A DNA stretch of 64,000 bases. It comes from DATAYA01 sp963754235 (GTDB lineage Bacteria; Pseudomonadota; Alphaproteobacteria; Acetobacterales; Acetobacteraceae). Location: the NCBI GenBank assembly GCA_963754235.1, contig CAVWFK010000046.1, forward strand, positions 405,813 through 469,812, in the 5' to 3' direction. Shown here one piece after another: positions 34,290-42,516 of the stretch. The first letter of the stretch is position 1. Every line of letters starts with the position of its first letter. Made by a program: the position numbers and the translations under genes. Below the pieces are notes generated by a model, which saw nothing but the letters and a program-made list of their open reading frames with translations, was not told the DNA's origin and did not search any database.

Positions 34290-36311
34290 CTATCCGCCAT
34301 CACCTTCCGGGACGCCAGCGCGGCGCAGGCCCTCGGCGTAGTGCTCGGTGTCCTGAGCACGCTCAAACGGGCTGTGATCGAGGAAGCGCTGCACGGTGAA
34401 AGCGGGATCCAGTGCCGCCAGCTTCTCGCGCACCAACCACGCCTCGCCGTCATAGCCCTGGTGCCCGAGGGCCGCGAGATAGTGGCGCAGTCCGGCGGCG
34501 AAACCGGGACTGAGCTCGCTCACCCGCCGCCCGATCTCGATCGCGGCCCCGTAGTCGCGCTTGAGCACCTCAAGCGCGATCCGTGCCCCGTCGAAGAAAA
34601 AGGCGTGCGGGTCGAGGGGCGAGAGGCTCTTGTAGCGATCGAAACGTCGCGTCGCCTCCTCGAACGCGGCCGAGTAGGTCAGGCTGGTCGCCGACAGGCC
34701 CCAGGCCATCGCGAGGTTCGGGTTCAGCGCCAGCGCGCGGTCGTGCAGAACGTTCGCCTCGCGCGGCTTGTGGTGCAGGAAGGCGCGGACGTGGCCGGCG
34801 ATGGTCAGGCCCCTTGCGAACTGCGGATCGAGCGTGATCGCCCGCTCGGCGGCACGTCCGGCATCCTTCAGCGCCTCCGCCGGCGCTTCCGCCCAATCCT
34901 GATCGAGCAGAAACACGTGGTGGTAGGCGTACCAGGCATGGGCCGGGGCGTAGTCCGGCTCCTGCTCGATCGCGCGGCGCAACAGCGCGCCTGCCTCCAG
35001 GAACGGCCGCCGCTCCAGCCGGTGGATCAGCGGCAGCGCGCGCAGCACGAGGTCGTAGGCCGAGGCGTCGGCGGGCGGGCAGCTCGCGGCGCGCTTCGAC
35101 TCGCTCAGCAGGATTTCGGGGTCGATCTGCGCCACCGCCTCGGCGGCGATCTCGTCCTGCAAGGTCAGTATGTCGAGCGCCTCGCGCTCGAAGCGGCGCG
35201 CCCACAGCACCTGGTTGTCGGCGCGCAGATCGAGGAGGCGGAGGGTGACACGAACCCGCTGGCCGGCGCGCTGCACGGTGCCGTCGATCAGGAAGTCAAG
35301 CCCGAAGGCGCGGCGGATCGAGGCCTCGTCGCGGGTCTGCGCGGCGAAGCGGGCGAGCGAGGTGGTGGAGATCAGGAACATCCAGCGGAACCGCGCCAGC
35401 GCCGCGGTGATCTCCTCGGCAAGGCCGTGGGCGAGATGGCCCTCGGTCTCGTCGGTGCCGACCATCTGCATCGGCAGCACGCCCACCTTGGCGCCGCCGC
35501 GGCGGCCGGCGCCGGGCCGCGACTCGGCCCGCGGCGCCTCGGCGGCGGCCGGCGGCGGCGTGTCGCGTCCGGTCCGGATCTCGACCAGCAGTTTTTGCGT
35601 CTCCGGCGAGGGTGTCGCGTCGAGCAGGTCGGCCAGCACGGCGCGGCAGCGCTCGTAGGTCTGGATCGCCATGCCGCGCTCGCCGCGCTGCGCATAGGCG
35701 CGCATCAGCGCCCGCCACGCGCCCTCATGCGCGCGGTCGATCGCCAGCACCTGCTGGGCGGCGGGAATCGCGGTTTCGGGGTCGGACTGCTCGCGCAGCA
35801 GCAACTCGGCGACGCTGCGGGCGCGGTCGCGCAGCCGCTCGCGCTCCACCGCCAGCCACGAATCGAACGCCGGATCGACACCGTCGAGGTCCTCGAGCAG
35901 CTCGCCGTCGAGCAGCGACAGCGCGGCGGGGTTGTTCGGCGTCGCCCGCAGCACCTCCTCGACATCGACCGAGACGGCGCCGCCGCGCAGCACCAGATGG
36001 TCGCGGGTGACCGTGATGACCTCGGCCCGCACCGGCGAGAGCGAATCGAGCAGGCGGTGGATCTCCTGGCGCAGCGAAGCGCGCGCCTGCTCCTCCGGCC
36101 GGCGGCTCCACAGCATCTCGGCCAGCCGCGACCGCAGCACCGGGCGCGGCGAGGACAGGGCGATAACCGCGAGCAGCGCCCGCGTCTTACGCCCCGGCGG
36201 CAGCACGCTCTCCCTCGTGAGCGTCCATGCCTCCATCTGCCCGATTAGTCGCAGGTGCACGACCACGTGATCGGAAGCACCAGGCGACGGTTTTGTCATC
36301 GTTAAGATCAT
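34290..36311 (-). CDS. SARP-type regulator with BTAD, TolB-like and TPR domains
   Basis: A 673-aa multidomain regulator. Residues about 15-100 form a winged-helix DNA-binding domain (LRLIGQMEAWTL, LAEMLWSRRPEEQARASLRQEIHRL). Residues about 110-245 form a bacterial transcriptional activator domain (DGELLEDLDGVDPAFDSWLAVERERLRDR). A TolB/FlgO-like segment follows (VGVLPMQMVGTDETEGHLAHGLAEEITAAL). TPR-like repeats then fill the C-terminus (ERAITLDPQFARGLTIAGHV, DRALALNPNLAMAWGLSA). The architecture resembles CadC-like or adenylate-cyclase-linked TPR regulators, but no cyclase is present. The upstream 36312-36402 is AT-rich and is the likely promoter. Its target is unknown. Confidence 0.85.
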   Translation of the reverse strand: MILTMTKPSPGASDHVVVHLRLIGQMEAWTLTRESVLPPGRKTRALLAVIALSSPRPVLRSRLAEMLWSRRPEEQARASLRQEIHRLLDSLSPVRAEVITVTRDHLVLRGGAVSVDVEEVLRATPNNPAALSLLDGELLEDLDGVDPAFDSWLAVERERLRDRARSVAELLLREQSDPETAIPAAQQVLAIDRAHEGAWRALMRAYAQRGERGMAIQTYERCRAVLADLLDATPSPETQKLLVEIRTGRDTPPPAAAEAPRAESRPGAGRRGGAKVGVLPMQMVGTDETEGHLAHGLAEEITAALARFRWMFLISTTSLARFAAQTRDEASIRRAFGLDFLIDGTVQRAGQRVRVTLRLLDLRADNQVLWARRFEREALDILTLQDEIAAEAVAQIDPEILLSESKRAASCPPADASAYDLVLRALPLIHRLERRPFLEAGALLRRAIEQEPDYAPAHAWYAYHHVFLLDQDWAEAPAEALKDAGRAAERAITLDPQFARGLTIAGHVRAFLHHKPREANVLHDRALALNPNLAMAWGLSATSLTYSAAFEEATRRFDRYKSLSPLDPHAFFFDGARIALEVLKRDYGAAIEIGRRVSELSPGFAAGLRHYLAALGHQGYDGEAWLVREKLAALDPAFTVQRFLDHSPFERAQDTEHYAEGLRRAGVPEGDGG

Positions 36312-36402
36312 GGCGCCCTGCTGCCTCCCTAACGATTAGTTTATCATATCGGATACGCGCGGACCACAAGCAAAACGTGTATAGCCGCGTAAAAATACCT
36401 GC

Positions 36403-37786
36403 TCAGATTGCCGCCTCCGTGAAAATCGGCGCGATATCCCCGTCCCACTCCGTCCGGTAGCGTTCAAGCCAGTGCTCCGCCTGGGTGGGACCGCCTTCAA
36501 CGATCGCCGCCAGCGGGCGCAAGATAGGCGGTCTCATCGTCACCGCCGCCGTTGCGACGGGTGCGAGCGCGCAGGCCCTCGGTGGCGATCGCGACCATCT
36601 CGCGCGCGAGGTCGCGCAGCGTGCCCCGTCCCCAGGGCGCTTCCAGGCCAAGCCGCGGCACCGTGCAGCGCAGCTCCGCAAAGTCCTGCCAGGGCCGGGC
36701 GCGGAGCAGCGACGCGGCCGCGGCGAGGGCCGCCGGATCGTAGAGCAGCCCGACCCAGAGGGCGGACTGCGCCAGCATCATCTCCGGGCTGCCGGCATCG
36801 GCGCCGCGCATCTCGAGGAAGCGCTTGAGGCGGACGTCGGTGAACACGGTGGTCACATGGTCGGCGAAATCGCCCATCGTCGCCGGCCCCAGGCTCATGC
36901 CGTCCCGTTCCAGCCGCCCCGCCAGATGATCGCGGAAGGAGGCGCCGGCGACATCGACGAAGCGGCCGTCGCGGACCACGAAATACATCGGCACGTCGAG
37001 CAGCCAATCGACGTAGCGCGCGAAGCCGAACCCGTCCTCGAACGCGACGGCCGGGATGCCGGTGCGGTCGGGGTCGGTGTCGGTCCAGACCGCGGCGCGG
37101 GCGGAGAGCAGGCCGTTGGGCCGCCCTTCGGTGAACGGGGAGTTGGCGAACAGCGCCGTCGCGACCGGCTGCAGCAGCAGCGAGACGCGCAGCTTCGCCA
37201 CCATGTCGGCCTCGGAGGCGTAGTCGAGGTTTGCCTGCACAGTACAGGTACGCAGCATCATATCGAGGCCGCGCGTGCCGCGTTCGGGCATGTAGCGGCG
37301 CATGATCGCGTAGCGGCTTTTCGGCATCCACGGCATCTGGTCGCGCCGCGCCGTCGGATGGAAGCCGAGCGGGGCGAAGCCAAGGCCGAGCGGTGCCGCG
37401 GCCGCGCGCACTTCCGCGAAATGGGCGTCGAGTTCGCGCTTGGTCGCGTGCAAATCGGGCACGACCGCGCCGGAAAGCTCGAACTGGCCGCCCGGTTCGA
37501 GCGAGACCGATGCCCCCAGCCACCGCCCTTCCCCATGCAGGCCGATCAGGCGGCCCTGGTCGCGGATCGGCGCCCAGCCCGGAAGGCGGCCGATGCCCTC
37601 CAGCACCGCACGGATGCCGGCGGGCTCATAGGGCGGCGGCGAGAGGTCGGTGCGGCGGAAGCCGAACTTCTCGTGCTCGGTGCCGATGCCGAACGCCTCC
37701 GGCGGCTTGCAGCCGGCGGCGAACCACTCGGCGAGCTGGCCCATCGAGCGGATGGGGGTCGCGTCGGCATCTGTGGGATTAGACAT
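36403..37786 (-). pseudogene. gshA: Glutamate-cysteine ligase (class II, plant type), 3' frameshift
   Basis: First enzyme of glutathione synthesis in many alphaproteobacteria. Motifs are FGIGTEHEKFGF, RDQGRLIGLHGEG, SLEPGGQFELSG, the MRTCT-like LRTCTVQANLDYASEADM and FGFARYVDWLLDVPMYFV. In one frame the protein ends early at 36497 as YLAPAGGDR. In the next frame the expected end is present (PLAAIVEGGPTQAEHWLERY to GDIAPIFTEAAI, stop 36403). One extra base in a three-C run near 36518 explains the break; without it the length is about 460 aa. The start ATG 37786 lies 13 bp downstream of the rsmE stop, so the two are probably co-transcribed. Confidence 0.85.
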
Positions 37787-37798
37787 TCGTCCTCGATC

Positions 37799-38509
37799 TC
37801 AGGATGGCAGCGCGTCGCTCGAATGCCGCGCGTGCAGCGCTGCCAAGCCGGCGACGATGGCGGTCTCGGCGCGGAGCACGTGGGGGCCGAGGCCGACCGG
37901 CGCAACAAACGTGTGGCGGGACAGTGCGTCAAGTTCGGCCGGCGTGAAGCCGCCCTCCGGCCCGACCAGCAGCGCGCTTGTGTCGGCGGCGGGCGGCGGT
38001 GCCCCCGGCCGGGCGAGGGCGAGCCGCCGATCTTCGGGCCAGGCGGCGAGCACGTCGGCGAGCGGGGCGGGCGGGCGCAGCACCGGCACGGAGAGGCGCC
38101 CGGACTGCTCGGCCGCTTCCTCGGCGATGAAGGCGAGGCGGGCCAGGTTTGCGCGTGCGGCGCTGGTGCGCGCGGTAAGCACCGGCTGGATCAGGGTGGC
38201 GCCGAGTTCGGTTGCCTGGCGCACCGCGAGGTCGGTCGCATCGCGCTTGAGCAGCGCGAACAGCAGGATCAGCGGCGGCTCCTCGGGTTGCGGCCTGGTG
38301 CGCGCCTCGACCGCGAAGCGCGCACGGTCGCGGCCGGCCGCGGCGATGCGGGCGCGCCACTCGCCCTCGGCACCGTTGAACAGCAGCACATGGTCCCCGG
38401 CCGCCCGGCGCATCACATGGCCAAGATAGTGCGCCTGCGCCGCCGTCGCCGGCACCTCCCCGCCGGCGAGCAGGGGAGAGGAGACGAACAGACGGATTGA
38501 CCCCGGCAT
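37799..38509 (-). CDS. rsmE: 16S rRNA (uracil-1498-N3)-methyltransferase
   Basis: SPOUT-fold methyltransferase of 236 aa that modifies U1498 of 16S rRNA. It starts with MPGSIRLFVSS and an N-terminal PUA-like domain (HYLGHVMRRAAGDHVLLFNG). The knot region has LALARPGAPP, then LLVGPEGGFTPAEL, VGLGPHVLRAETAIVAGLAAL (SAM site). ATG 38509 overlaps the divergent ubiA leader, so both promoters lie within or across the start regions. Confidence 0.93.
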   Translation of the reverse strand: MPGSIRLFVSSPLLAGGEVPATAAQAHYLGHVMRRAAGDHVLLFNGAEGEWRARIAAAGRDRARFAVEARTRPQPEEPPLILLFALLKRDATDLAVRQATELGATLIQPVLTARTSAARANLARLAFIAEEAAEQSGRLSVPVLRPPAPLADVLAAWPEDRRLALARPGAPPPAADTSALLVGPEGGFTPAELDALSRHTFVAPVGLGPHVLRAETAIVAGLAALHARHSSDALPS

Positions 38510-38531
38510 GGCGACGGCGAGAGTAGCAGCC

Positions 38532-39449
38532 ATGCCCACTTCCCCCGACCCCGTCTTCACGGACATCATGGCCGATGGCTGGGTGGCGAGGCTGCCGGCG
38601 CGGGCGCGGCCCTATGCGCTGCTGGCGCGGCTCGATCGCCCGATCGGGGCGTGGCTGCTGTTCCTGCCCGGCCTGTGGGGCATTTTGCTCGCGCGGCGGC
38701 CGGACGGCGAGAGCCTGCGGCTGGTGGTGCTGTTCGCGATTGGCAGCGTGGTGATGCGTGCCGCCGGCTGCGTGGTGAACGACATCTGGGATCGCGATCT
38801 GGACCGGCTCGTCACGCGCACGGCGGGGCGGCCGCTCGCGTCGGGGGCGCTCGGGCTACGGCAGGCGCTGGCGTTCCTGGGCCTGCTGCTGCTGGCGGGG
38901 TTGGCGGTGCTGCTGCAACTGAATTGGCGCGCGCAGACGCTGGGGGCGGCGTCGCTGCTGCTGGTGGCCCTCTATCCTCTCGCCAAGCGCGTCACGTGGT
39001 GGCCGCAACTGGCGATGGGGTTCACCTTCGGCTTCGGCGCGCCGCTCGGGGTGATCGCCGCCGGGGGGGATATCGGTCCGGCCTGGGCCGCGCTCTATGG
39101 CGCGGCGATCGCGTGGGATCTTGGCTTCGACACGATCTACGCCCACCAGGACCGCGAGGACGACGCCGCGATCGGCGTGCGCTCGACCGCGCGGCTGTTC
39201 GGGGAGCGCACGCGCCCGTTCCTGGCCGCGGTCTATGCGGGGGTGATCGTTCTGCTGGTGCTGGCGGGCGCGCTGGCGGGCCTGCGGCTGGCGTTCTTCG
39301 CCGCACTGGCCGCGCCGGCGGCGGCGCTCGCGTGGCAGGTCGTGCGGCTCGACATCGACGATGCGGCCGGCTGCCTGCGTCTGTTCCGTTTCAATCGCGA
39401 GACCGGGCTGCTGGTGGCCGTTGCGATCCTCGCCGGCTGGTGGCTCTGA
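38532..39449 (+). CDS. ubiA: 4-hydroxybenzoate polyprenyltransferase
   Basis: Integral membrane prenyltransferase of ubiquinone synthesis, 305 aa with eight or nine helices. Both aspartate motifs that bind the prenyl diphosphate are present: VVNDIWDRDLDRLVTRTAGRP and GFDTIYAHQDREDDAAIGVRST. ATG 38532 is favoured; an in-frame ATG at 38508 would add eight residues. A methyltransferase gene overlaps its 3' end. Confidence 0.94.
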   Translation: MPTSPDPVFTDIMADGWVARLPARARPYALLARLDRPIGAWLLFLPGLWGILLARRPDGESLRLVVLFAIGSVVMRAAGCVVNDIWDRDLDRLVTRTAGRPLASGALGLRQALAFLGLLLLAGLAVLLQLNWRAQTLGAASLLLVALYPLAKRVTWWPQLAMGFTFGFGAPLGVIAAGGDIGPAWAALYGAAIAWDLGFDTIYAHQDREDDAAIGVRSTARLFGERTRPFLAAVYAGVIVLLVLAGALAGLRLAFFAALAAPAAALAWQVVRLDIDDAAGCLRLFRFNRETGLLVAVAILAGWWL

Positions 39450-40093
39450 GCGATCCGGCCGCGTTCGTGCGCGCCCACACGCTGGTCGGGTGCGCGAGCC
39501 TGGTACCGGAGATCAGGCTTTATCAGGCGAGCGAGATCACGCCGATCTGGCAGGCGAGCGAGGATTTTTTGCGCACGCATGGCCTGGGTCCGCCGTTCTG
39601 GGCGTTCGCCTGGCCGGGCGGGCAGGCGCTGGCGCGGTTCGTGCTGGATCACCCGGAGCAAATCGCGGGGCGGCATGTGCTGGATTTCGCTGCCGGATGC
39701 GGGATCGCCGCGATCGCCTGCGCGACGGTGGGGGCGGCGTCGGTGCTGGCGGCCGAGATCGACCCGTTCGCGCAGGCGGCGATCGCCGCCAACGCGGCGC
39801 TGAACGGCGTCGCGGTGGAGCTGGCGAGCCACGATCTCGTGGGCGAGGAAGGCGGCTGGGACTGCGTGCTGTGCGGCGATATTTGTTACGAGGCGCCTAT
39901 GACGGCACGGATCATGCCCTGGCTGCGGCTTCTCGCCGCGCACGCCGAGGTGTGGCTCGCCGATCCCGGCCGCGCCTATCTGCCGCGCGAGGGGCTGGCG
40001 CGGTTCGCCGCCTACCGGGTGGCGACGACGCTGGAGCTGGAGGATCGGACCGAGCGGGAGGTAGGGCTGTATCGGGTCATGCGTTACGCATGA
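39440..40093 (+). CDS. Class I SAM-dependent protein methyltransferase
   Basis: A 217-aa Rossmann methyltransferase of the family that includes the electron-transfer-flavoprotein beta-subunit lysine methyltransferase and the Nnt1-like group. It shows EIRLYQASEITPIWQASE, GPPFWAFAWPGGQALARFVL, then SAM motif I HVLDFAAGCGIAAIACA, the acidic end of strand 2 (VLAAEIDPFAQ) and DCVLCGDICYE. GTG 39440 overlaps the ubiA end by ten bases and suits translational coupling. The target protein is an inference from the family. Confidence 0.82.
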   Translation: MALSDPAAFVRAHTLVGCASLVPEIRLYQASEITPIWQASEDFLRTHGLGPPFWAFAWPGGQALARFVLDHPEQIAGRHVLDFAAGCGIAAIACATVGAASVLAAEIDPFAQAAIAANAALNGVAVELASHDLVGEEGGWDCVLCGDICYEAPMTARIMPWLRLLAAHAEVWLADPGRAYLPREGLARFAAYRVATTLELEDRTEREVGLYRVMRYA

Positions 40094-40598
40094 GCGGATT
40101 GCTCGACCGCATCTTGTCGATCACCTTGCGGGCCGTCTCCGCGCCGGCGACGGGCAGGCCTTTGGGGTCGAGCTTGCCGATCTGCACCAGCACCGACGCC
40201 TGATCCCAATAAATGTGCTCATGCACCAGCTTGTCGCCCTCGAATTGCACGATGGCGACGAACGGGACACTGACTTCGCGACCGGTCGGGGCGATGCCGG
40301 GCAGCATCCAGTCGATTTCCGTCGTGTGGGTGAAATGCACCACGAACTCGTCCACCACGCGGTCGGTGCCGACCGTGCGGCTGATCGAGGTAAGCCGGAA
40401 GTCCGGTGGGTTCACGCCGATGAAGTGGTTCTTGTAGAACCGCTTCAGCGCATCGTGGCCGACACCGCCGGCCATCGTTGGGATGTGGTTGACGTACGGC
40501 TCGGCAACCATCGTGGCCATTGTGGCATCGACGTCCCGGGTCTCGAACTCGCAAGCACAATGCGACTCCCAGAGCGCCACGAGGTCATGGTCGGCCAT
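40077..40598 (-). CDS. SnoaL-like / NTF2-fold protein
   Basis: A 173-aa alpha+beta barrel protein of the SnoaL/NTF2-like superfamily. ATG 40598 follows GAGGAGGCAGACGA. The N-terminal helix ends with MVAEPYVNHIPTMAGGVG, followed by LKRFYKNHFIG, FVVHFTHTTEIDWMLPGI and HEHIYWDQASVLVQIG, with histidines lining the pocket. The catalytic role, if any, is unknown. Its 3' end overlaps the convergent methyltransferase by 17 bp. Confidence 0.8.
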   Translation of the reverse strand: MADHDLVALWESHCACEFETRDVDATMATMVAEPYVNHIPTMAGGVGHDALKRFYKNHFIGVNPPDFRLTSISRTVGTDRVVDEFVVHFTHTTEIDWMLPGIAPTGREVSVPFVAIVQFEGDKLVHEHIYWDQASVLVQIGKLDPKGLPVAGAETARKVIDKMRSSNPLMRNA

Positions 40599-40756
40599 TC
40601 GTCTGCCTCCTCGGCTTCGCCATCGGGAGCAGGAGCAGAACCCTTCCGGCCGCCAATCGCAACCGGGCATCCGCCCTTGATCGCCGCCGGGCGCCCGCGT
40701 ATGTCCCGGCCCGCGCGCCCGGTCGGCATCGGGGGCGCCTTGAGGGAGCATGGACC

Positions 40757-40984
40757 ATGAAGGCGGGCATCCACCCCGAATATCACGAGATCACCGTCAT
40801 CATGACCGACGGCTCGCAATTCAAGACACGGTCCTGCTACGGCAAGCCGGGCGACACGCTGCGGCTCGACATCGACCCCAAATCGCATCCCGCCTGGACC
40901 GGCCAGCAGCGCATCATGGACACCGGCGGGCAGGTCGCGAAATTCAACAAGCGCTTCGCCGGGATCGGGATGCGCAAGGGCTGA
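40757..40984 (+). CDS. rpmE: 50S ribosomal protein L31
   Basis: A 75-aa ribosomal protein. It starts MKAGIHPEYHEITVIMTDGS and ends with HPAWTGQQRIMDTGGQVAKFNKRF, as in L31. The CxxC zinc pair of the C-plus form is absent; only one cysteine (SCYGK) remains, so this is a zinc-independent form. GGGAGCATGGACC lies upstream of ATG 40757. Confidence 0.95.
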   Translation: MKAGIHPEYHEITVIMTDGSQFKTRSCYGKPGDTLRLDIDPKSHPAWTGQQRIMDTGGQVAKFNKRFAGIGMRKG

Positions 40985-41034
40985 AACCCACCTCTTCCTC
41001 TTAAATCAAGGCCTACCGGACGCCAGGTTTAGGG

Positions 41035-41130
41035 TGTTCGAGGCGCCCCGATGGGGCCTCGGAGACGACCCGGGGTCGGCCCATGTGGGCGGCCCAGATC
41101 AGGAACCTTGCTCTGGCAGGAGGTTTTCAC
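41035..41130 (+). promoter_or_regulatory. Probable ROSE-type RNA thermometer
   Basis: The leader of the Hsp20 gene folds into consecutive hairpins: CGAGGCGCCCC/GGGGCCTCG at 41039-41061, then GACCCGGGGTC and a GGCCC/GGGC stem. The last hairpin (41104-41125) pairs AACCTTGCT with the ribosome site AGGAGGTT. A TTGCT segment opposite AGGAGG, with a G facing a G, is the hallmark of ROSE elements in alphaproteobacterial heat-shock leaders. Heat would open it and allow translation. Confidence 0.65.
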
Positions 41131-41607
41131 ATGACCTACGACTTCGCTCCCCTGTTCCGCACCGCGATCGGCTTCGACCGTCTCGCGCGTCTCGTGGACA
41201 CCGCGCAGGAGGCGGCCGCGGCACCCGCCTATCCGCCCTACAACATCGAGAAGACCGGCGACGACAGCTACCGCCTGACCATGGCGGTGGCCGGGTTCAG
41301 GCCGTCCGACCTCGACGTGACGGTGCGCGACAACACGCTGCTGGTCTCCGGCCGCGTCGCCGGCGAGGCGTCCAAGAGCGAGCTGCTGTATCGCGGCATC
41401 GCCGGGCGCGCATTCGAGCGGCGTTTCGCGCTGGCCGATCACATCGTGGTCGAGGGTGCCAGCCTGGAGAACGGGCTGCTGCATGTCGGCCTGAAGCGCG
41501 TGGTGCCCGAGGCGCTAAAGCCGCGCAAGGTCGAGATCGCGACCGCGCCGGCACAGACGCTTGTGGCCAACGACGCAGGCAAGCAGGACAGCGCCCAGGC
41601 GGCCTGA
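41131..41607 (+). CDS. Small heat-shock protein (Hsp20/alpha-crystallin)
   Basis: A 158-aa ATP-independent chaperone that holds unfolding proteins. The N-terminal arm has FRTAIGFDRLARLVDTA. The alpha-crystallin domain follows, from YNIEKTGDDSYRLTMAVAGF through LLVSGR and YRGIAGRAFERRFALADHIVVEGASLENGLLHVGL, with the FERRF and NGLL signatures of IbpA-type class A proteins. The tail is alanine-rich. ATG 41131 follows AGGAGGTTTTCAC inside the proposed RNA thermometer. Confidence 0.93.
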   Translation: MTYDFAPLFRTAIGFDRLARLVDTAQEAAAAPAYPPYNIEKTGDDSYRLTMAVAGFRPSDLDVTVRDNTLLVSGRVAGEASKSELLYRGIAGRAFERRFALADHIVVEGASLENGLLHVGLKRVVPEALKPRKVEIATAPAQTLVANDAGKQDSAQAA

Positions 41608-41633
41608 CGTTCGCGCCGATCGACCGACAAATG

Positions 41634-41668
41634 AGGGGGCCGGGGTTCCGGCCCCCCTTCTTCTTGTG
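41634..41668 (+). terminator. Rho-independent terminator after hsp20
   Basis: GGGGGCCGG and CCGGCCCCC form a nine-pair stem with a four-base loop, followed by TTCTTCTT, 27 bp past the hsp20 stop. Confidence 0.65.
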
Positions 41669-41845
41669 ACCCACCCGGCGGGGTGCAATCTCTGGCTTGG
41701 CGCTTGTACCAGCCCTGTTGCCCGAGCGGTCGCGCGGCCCATCGTGTTGTTCCGGTAAGCCCATGAGCATGTGGCCAAGATGCAGCAGTATGTCGATATG
41801 GGGCGTGAAATCGCCAGTCATGCTGACGTATAGATTTTTGAGCGA

Positions 41846-42467
41846 TCAGGTTTTCTGCGCAGCCGCGAGTTCCGCGTCGCGGGCGCGGGCGCGGATGATC
41901 GCCGGCCGCTCGCCGATGCGGCGCACGTAGTCGGTGAACACCGGTCGCTCGGGAACCACCTTGAACGCGATCGTCCAGTGCAGCGCCGTGCCCCACAGGA
42001 CGTCGGCCGCCGAGAATCGCTCGCCGAGCAAGTAGGGGCCGCGGCCGAGTGCCGCGGCGAGCGTGTGGATCACCGCGTCATAGTCACCGTACGGAACTCA
42101 TCGCCCGCGTCCCCGGCCCATGCCCGCGCGCGCGATCGACCAGGGCCGGCTCGAAGGCGGCGGCGTAGAACACCATCCAGCGCAGGTACGGGCCACGCAG
42201 CGCATCGCCGATCGCGGGCGCCAGATTGGCGGCAGGAAACTTGTCGGCGAGATAGGTGAAAATCGCGACCTGCTCGGTGACGATCGCCTCGCCATCGCGC
42301 AGCGCGGGCACCTTGCCGAGCGGATTGATCGCGAGAAAGGCGGGGGCGCGGTTCTCGTCCTGTCCGCGATCGAGCACGTGCAGCTCGTACGGCGCGCCAA
42401 GCTCTTCGAGCAGCAGCAGCACGCCTAGCGAGCGGGTATGCGGCGCGTGGAACAGCGTGAGCGCCAT
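41846..42467 (-). pseudogene. Glutathione S-transferase family protein, frameshifted
   Basis: The thioredoxin-like N-terminal domain starts at ATG 42467 (MALTLFHAPHTRSLGVLLLLEELG) with INPLGKVPALRDGEAIVTEQVAIFTYLADKF, the usual glutathione-binding block. The helical C-terminal domain continues in another frame (IHTLAAALGRGPYLLGERFSAADVLWGTALHW to 41846). Between 42075 and 42125 the frame changes once or twice: DAGDEF and YGDYDAV are each readable in different frames. With the shifts removed the length is about 206 aa, normal for the family. Confidence 0.8.
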
Positions 42468-42516
42468 GACGGACTCTCCCCCTCATCCGGCGGGGAAACT
42501 GCCACCGCGGCCGCGA

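Noticed and set aside
36485..38500. Long plus-strand open frame of 671 codons
   Set aside because: Antisense to gshA-like and rsmE; the translation is His/Arg/Gly-rich shadow sequence.
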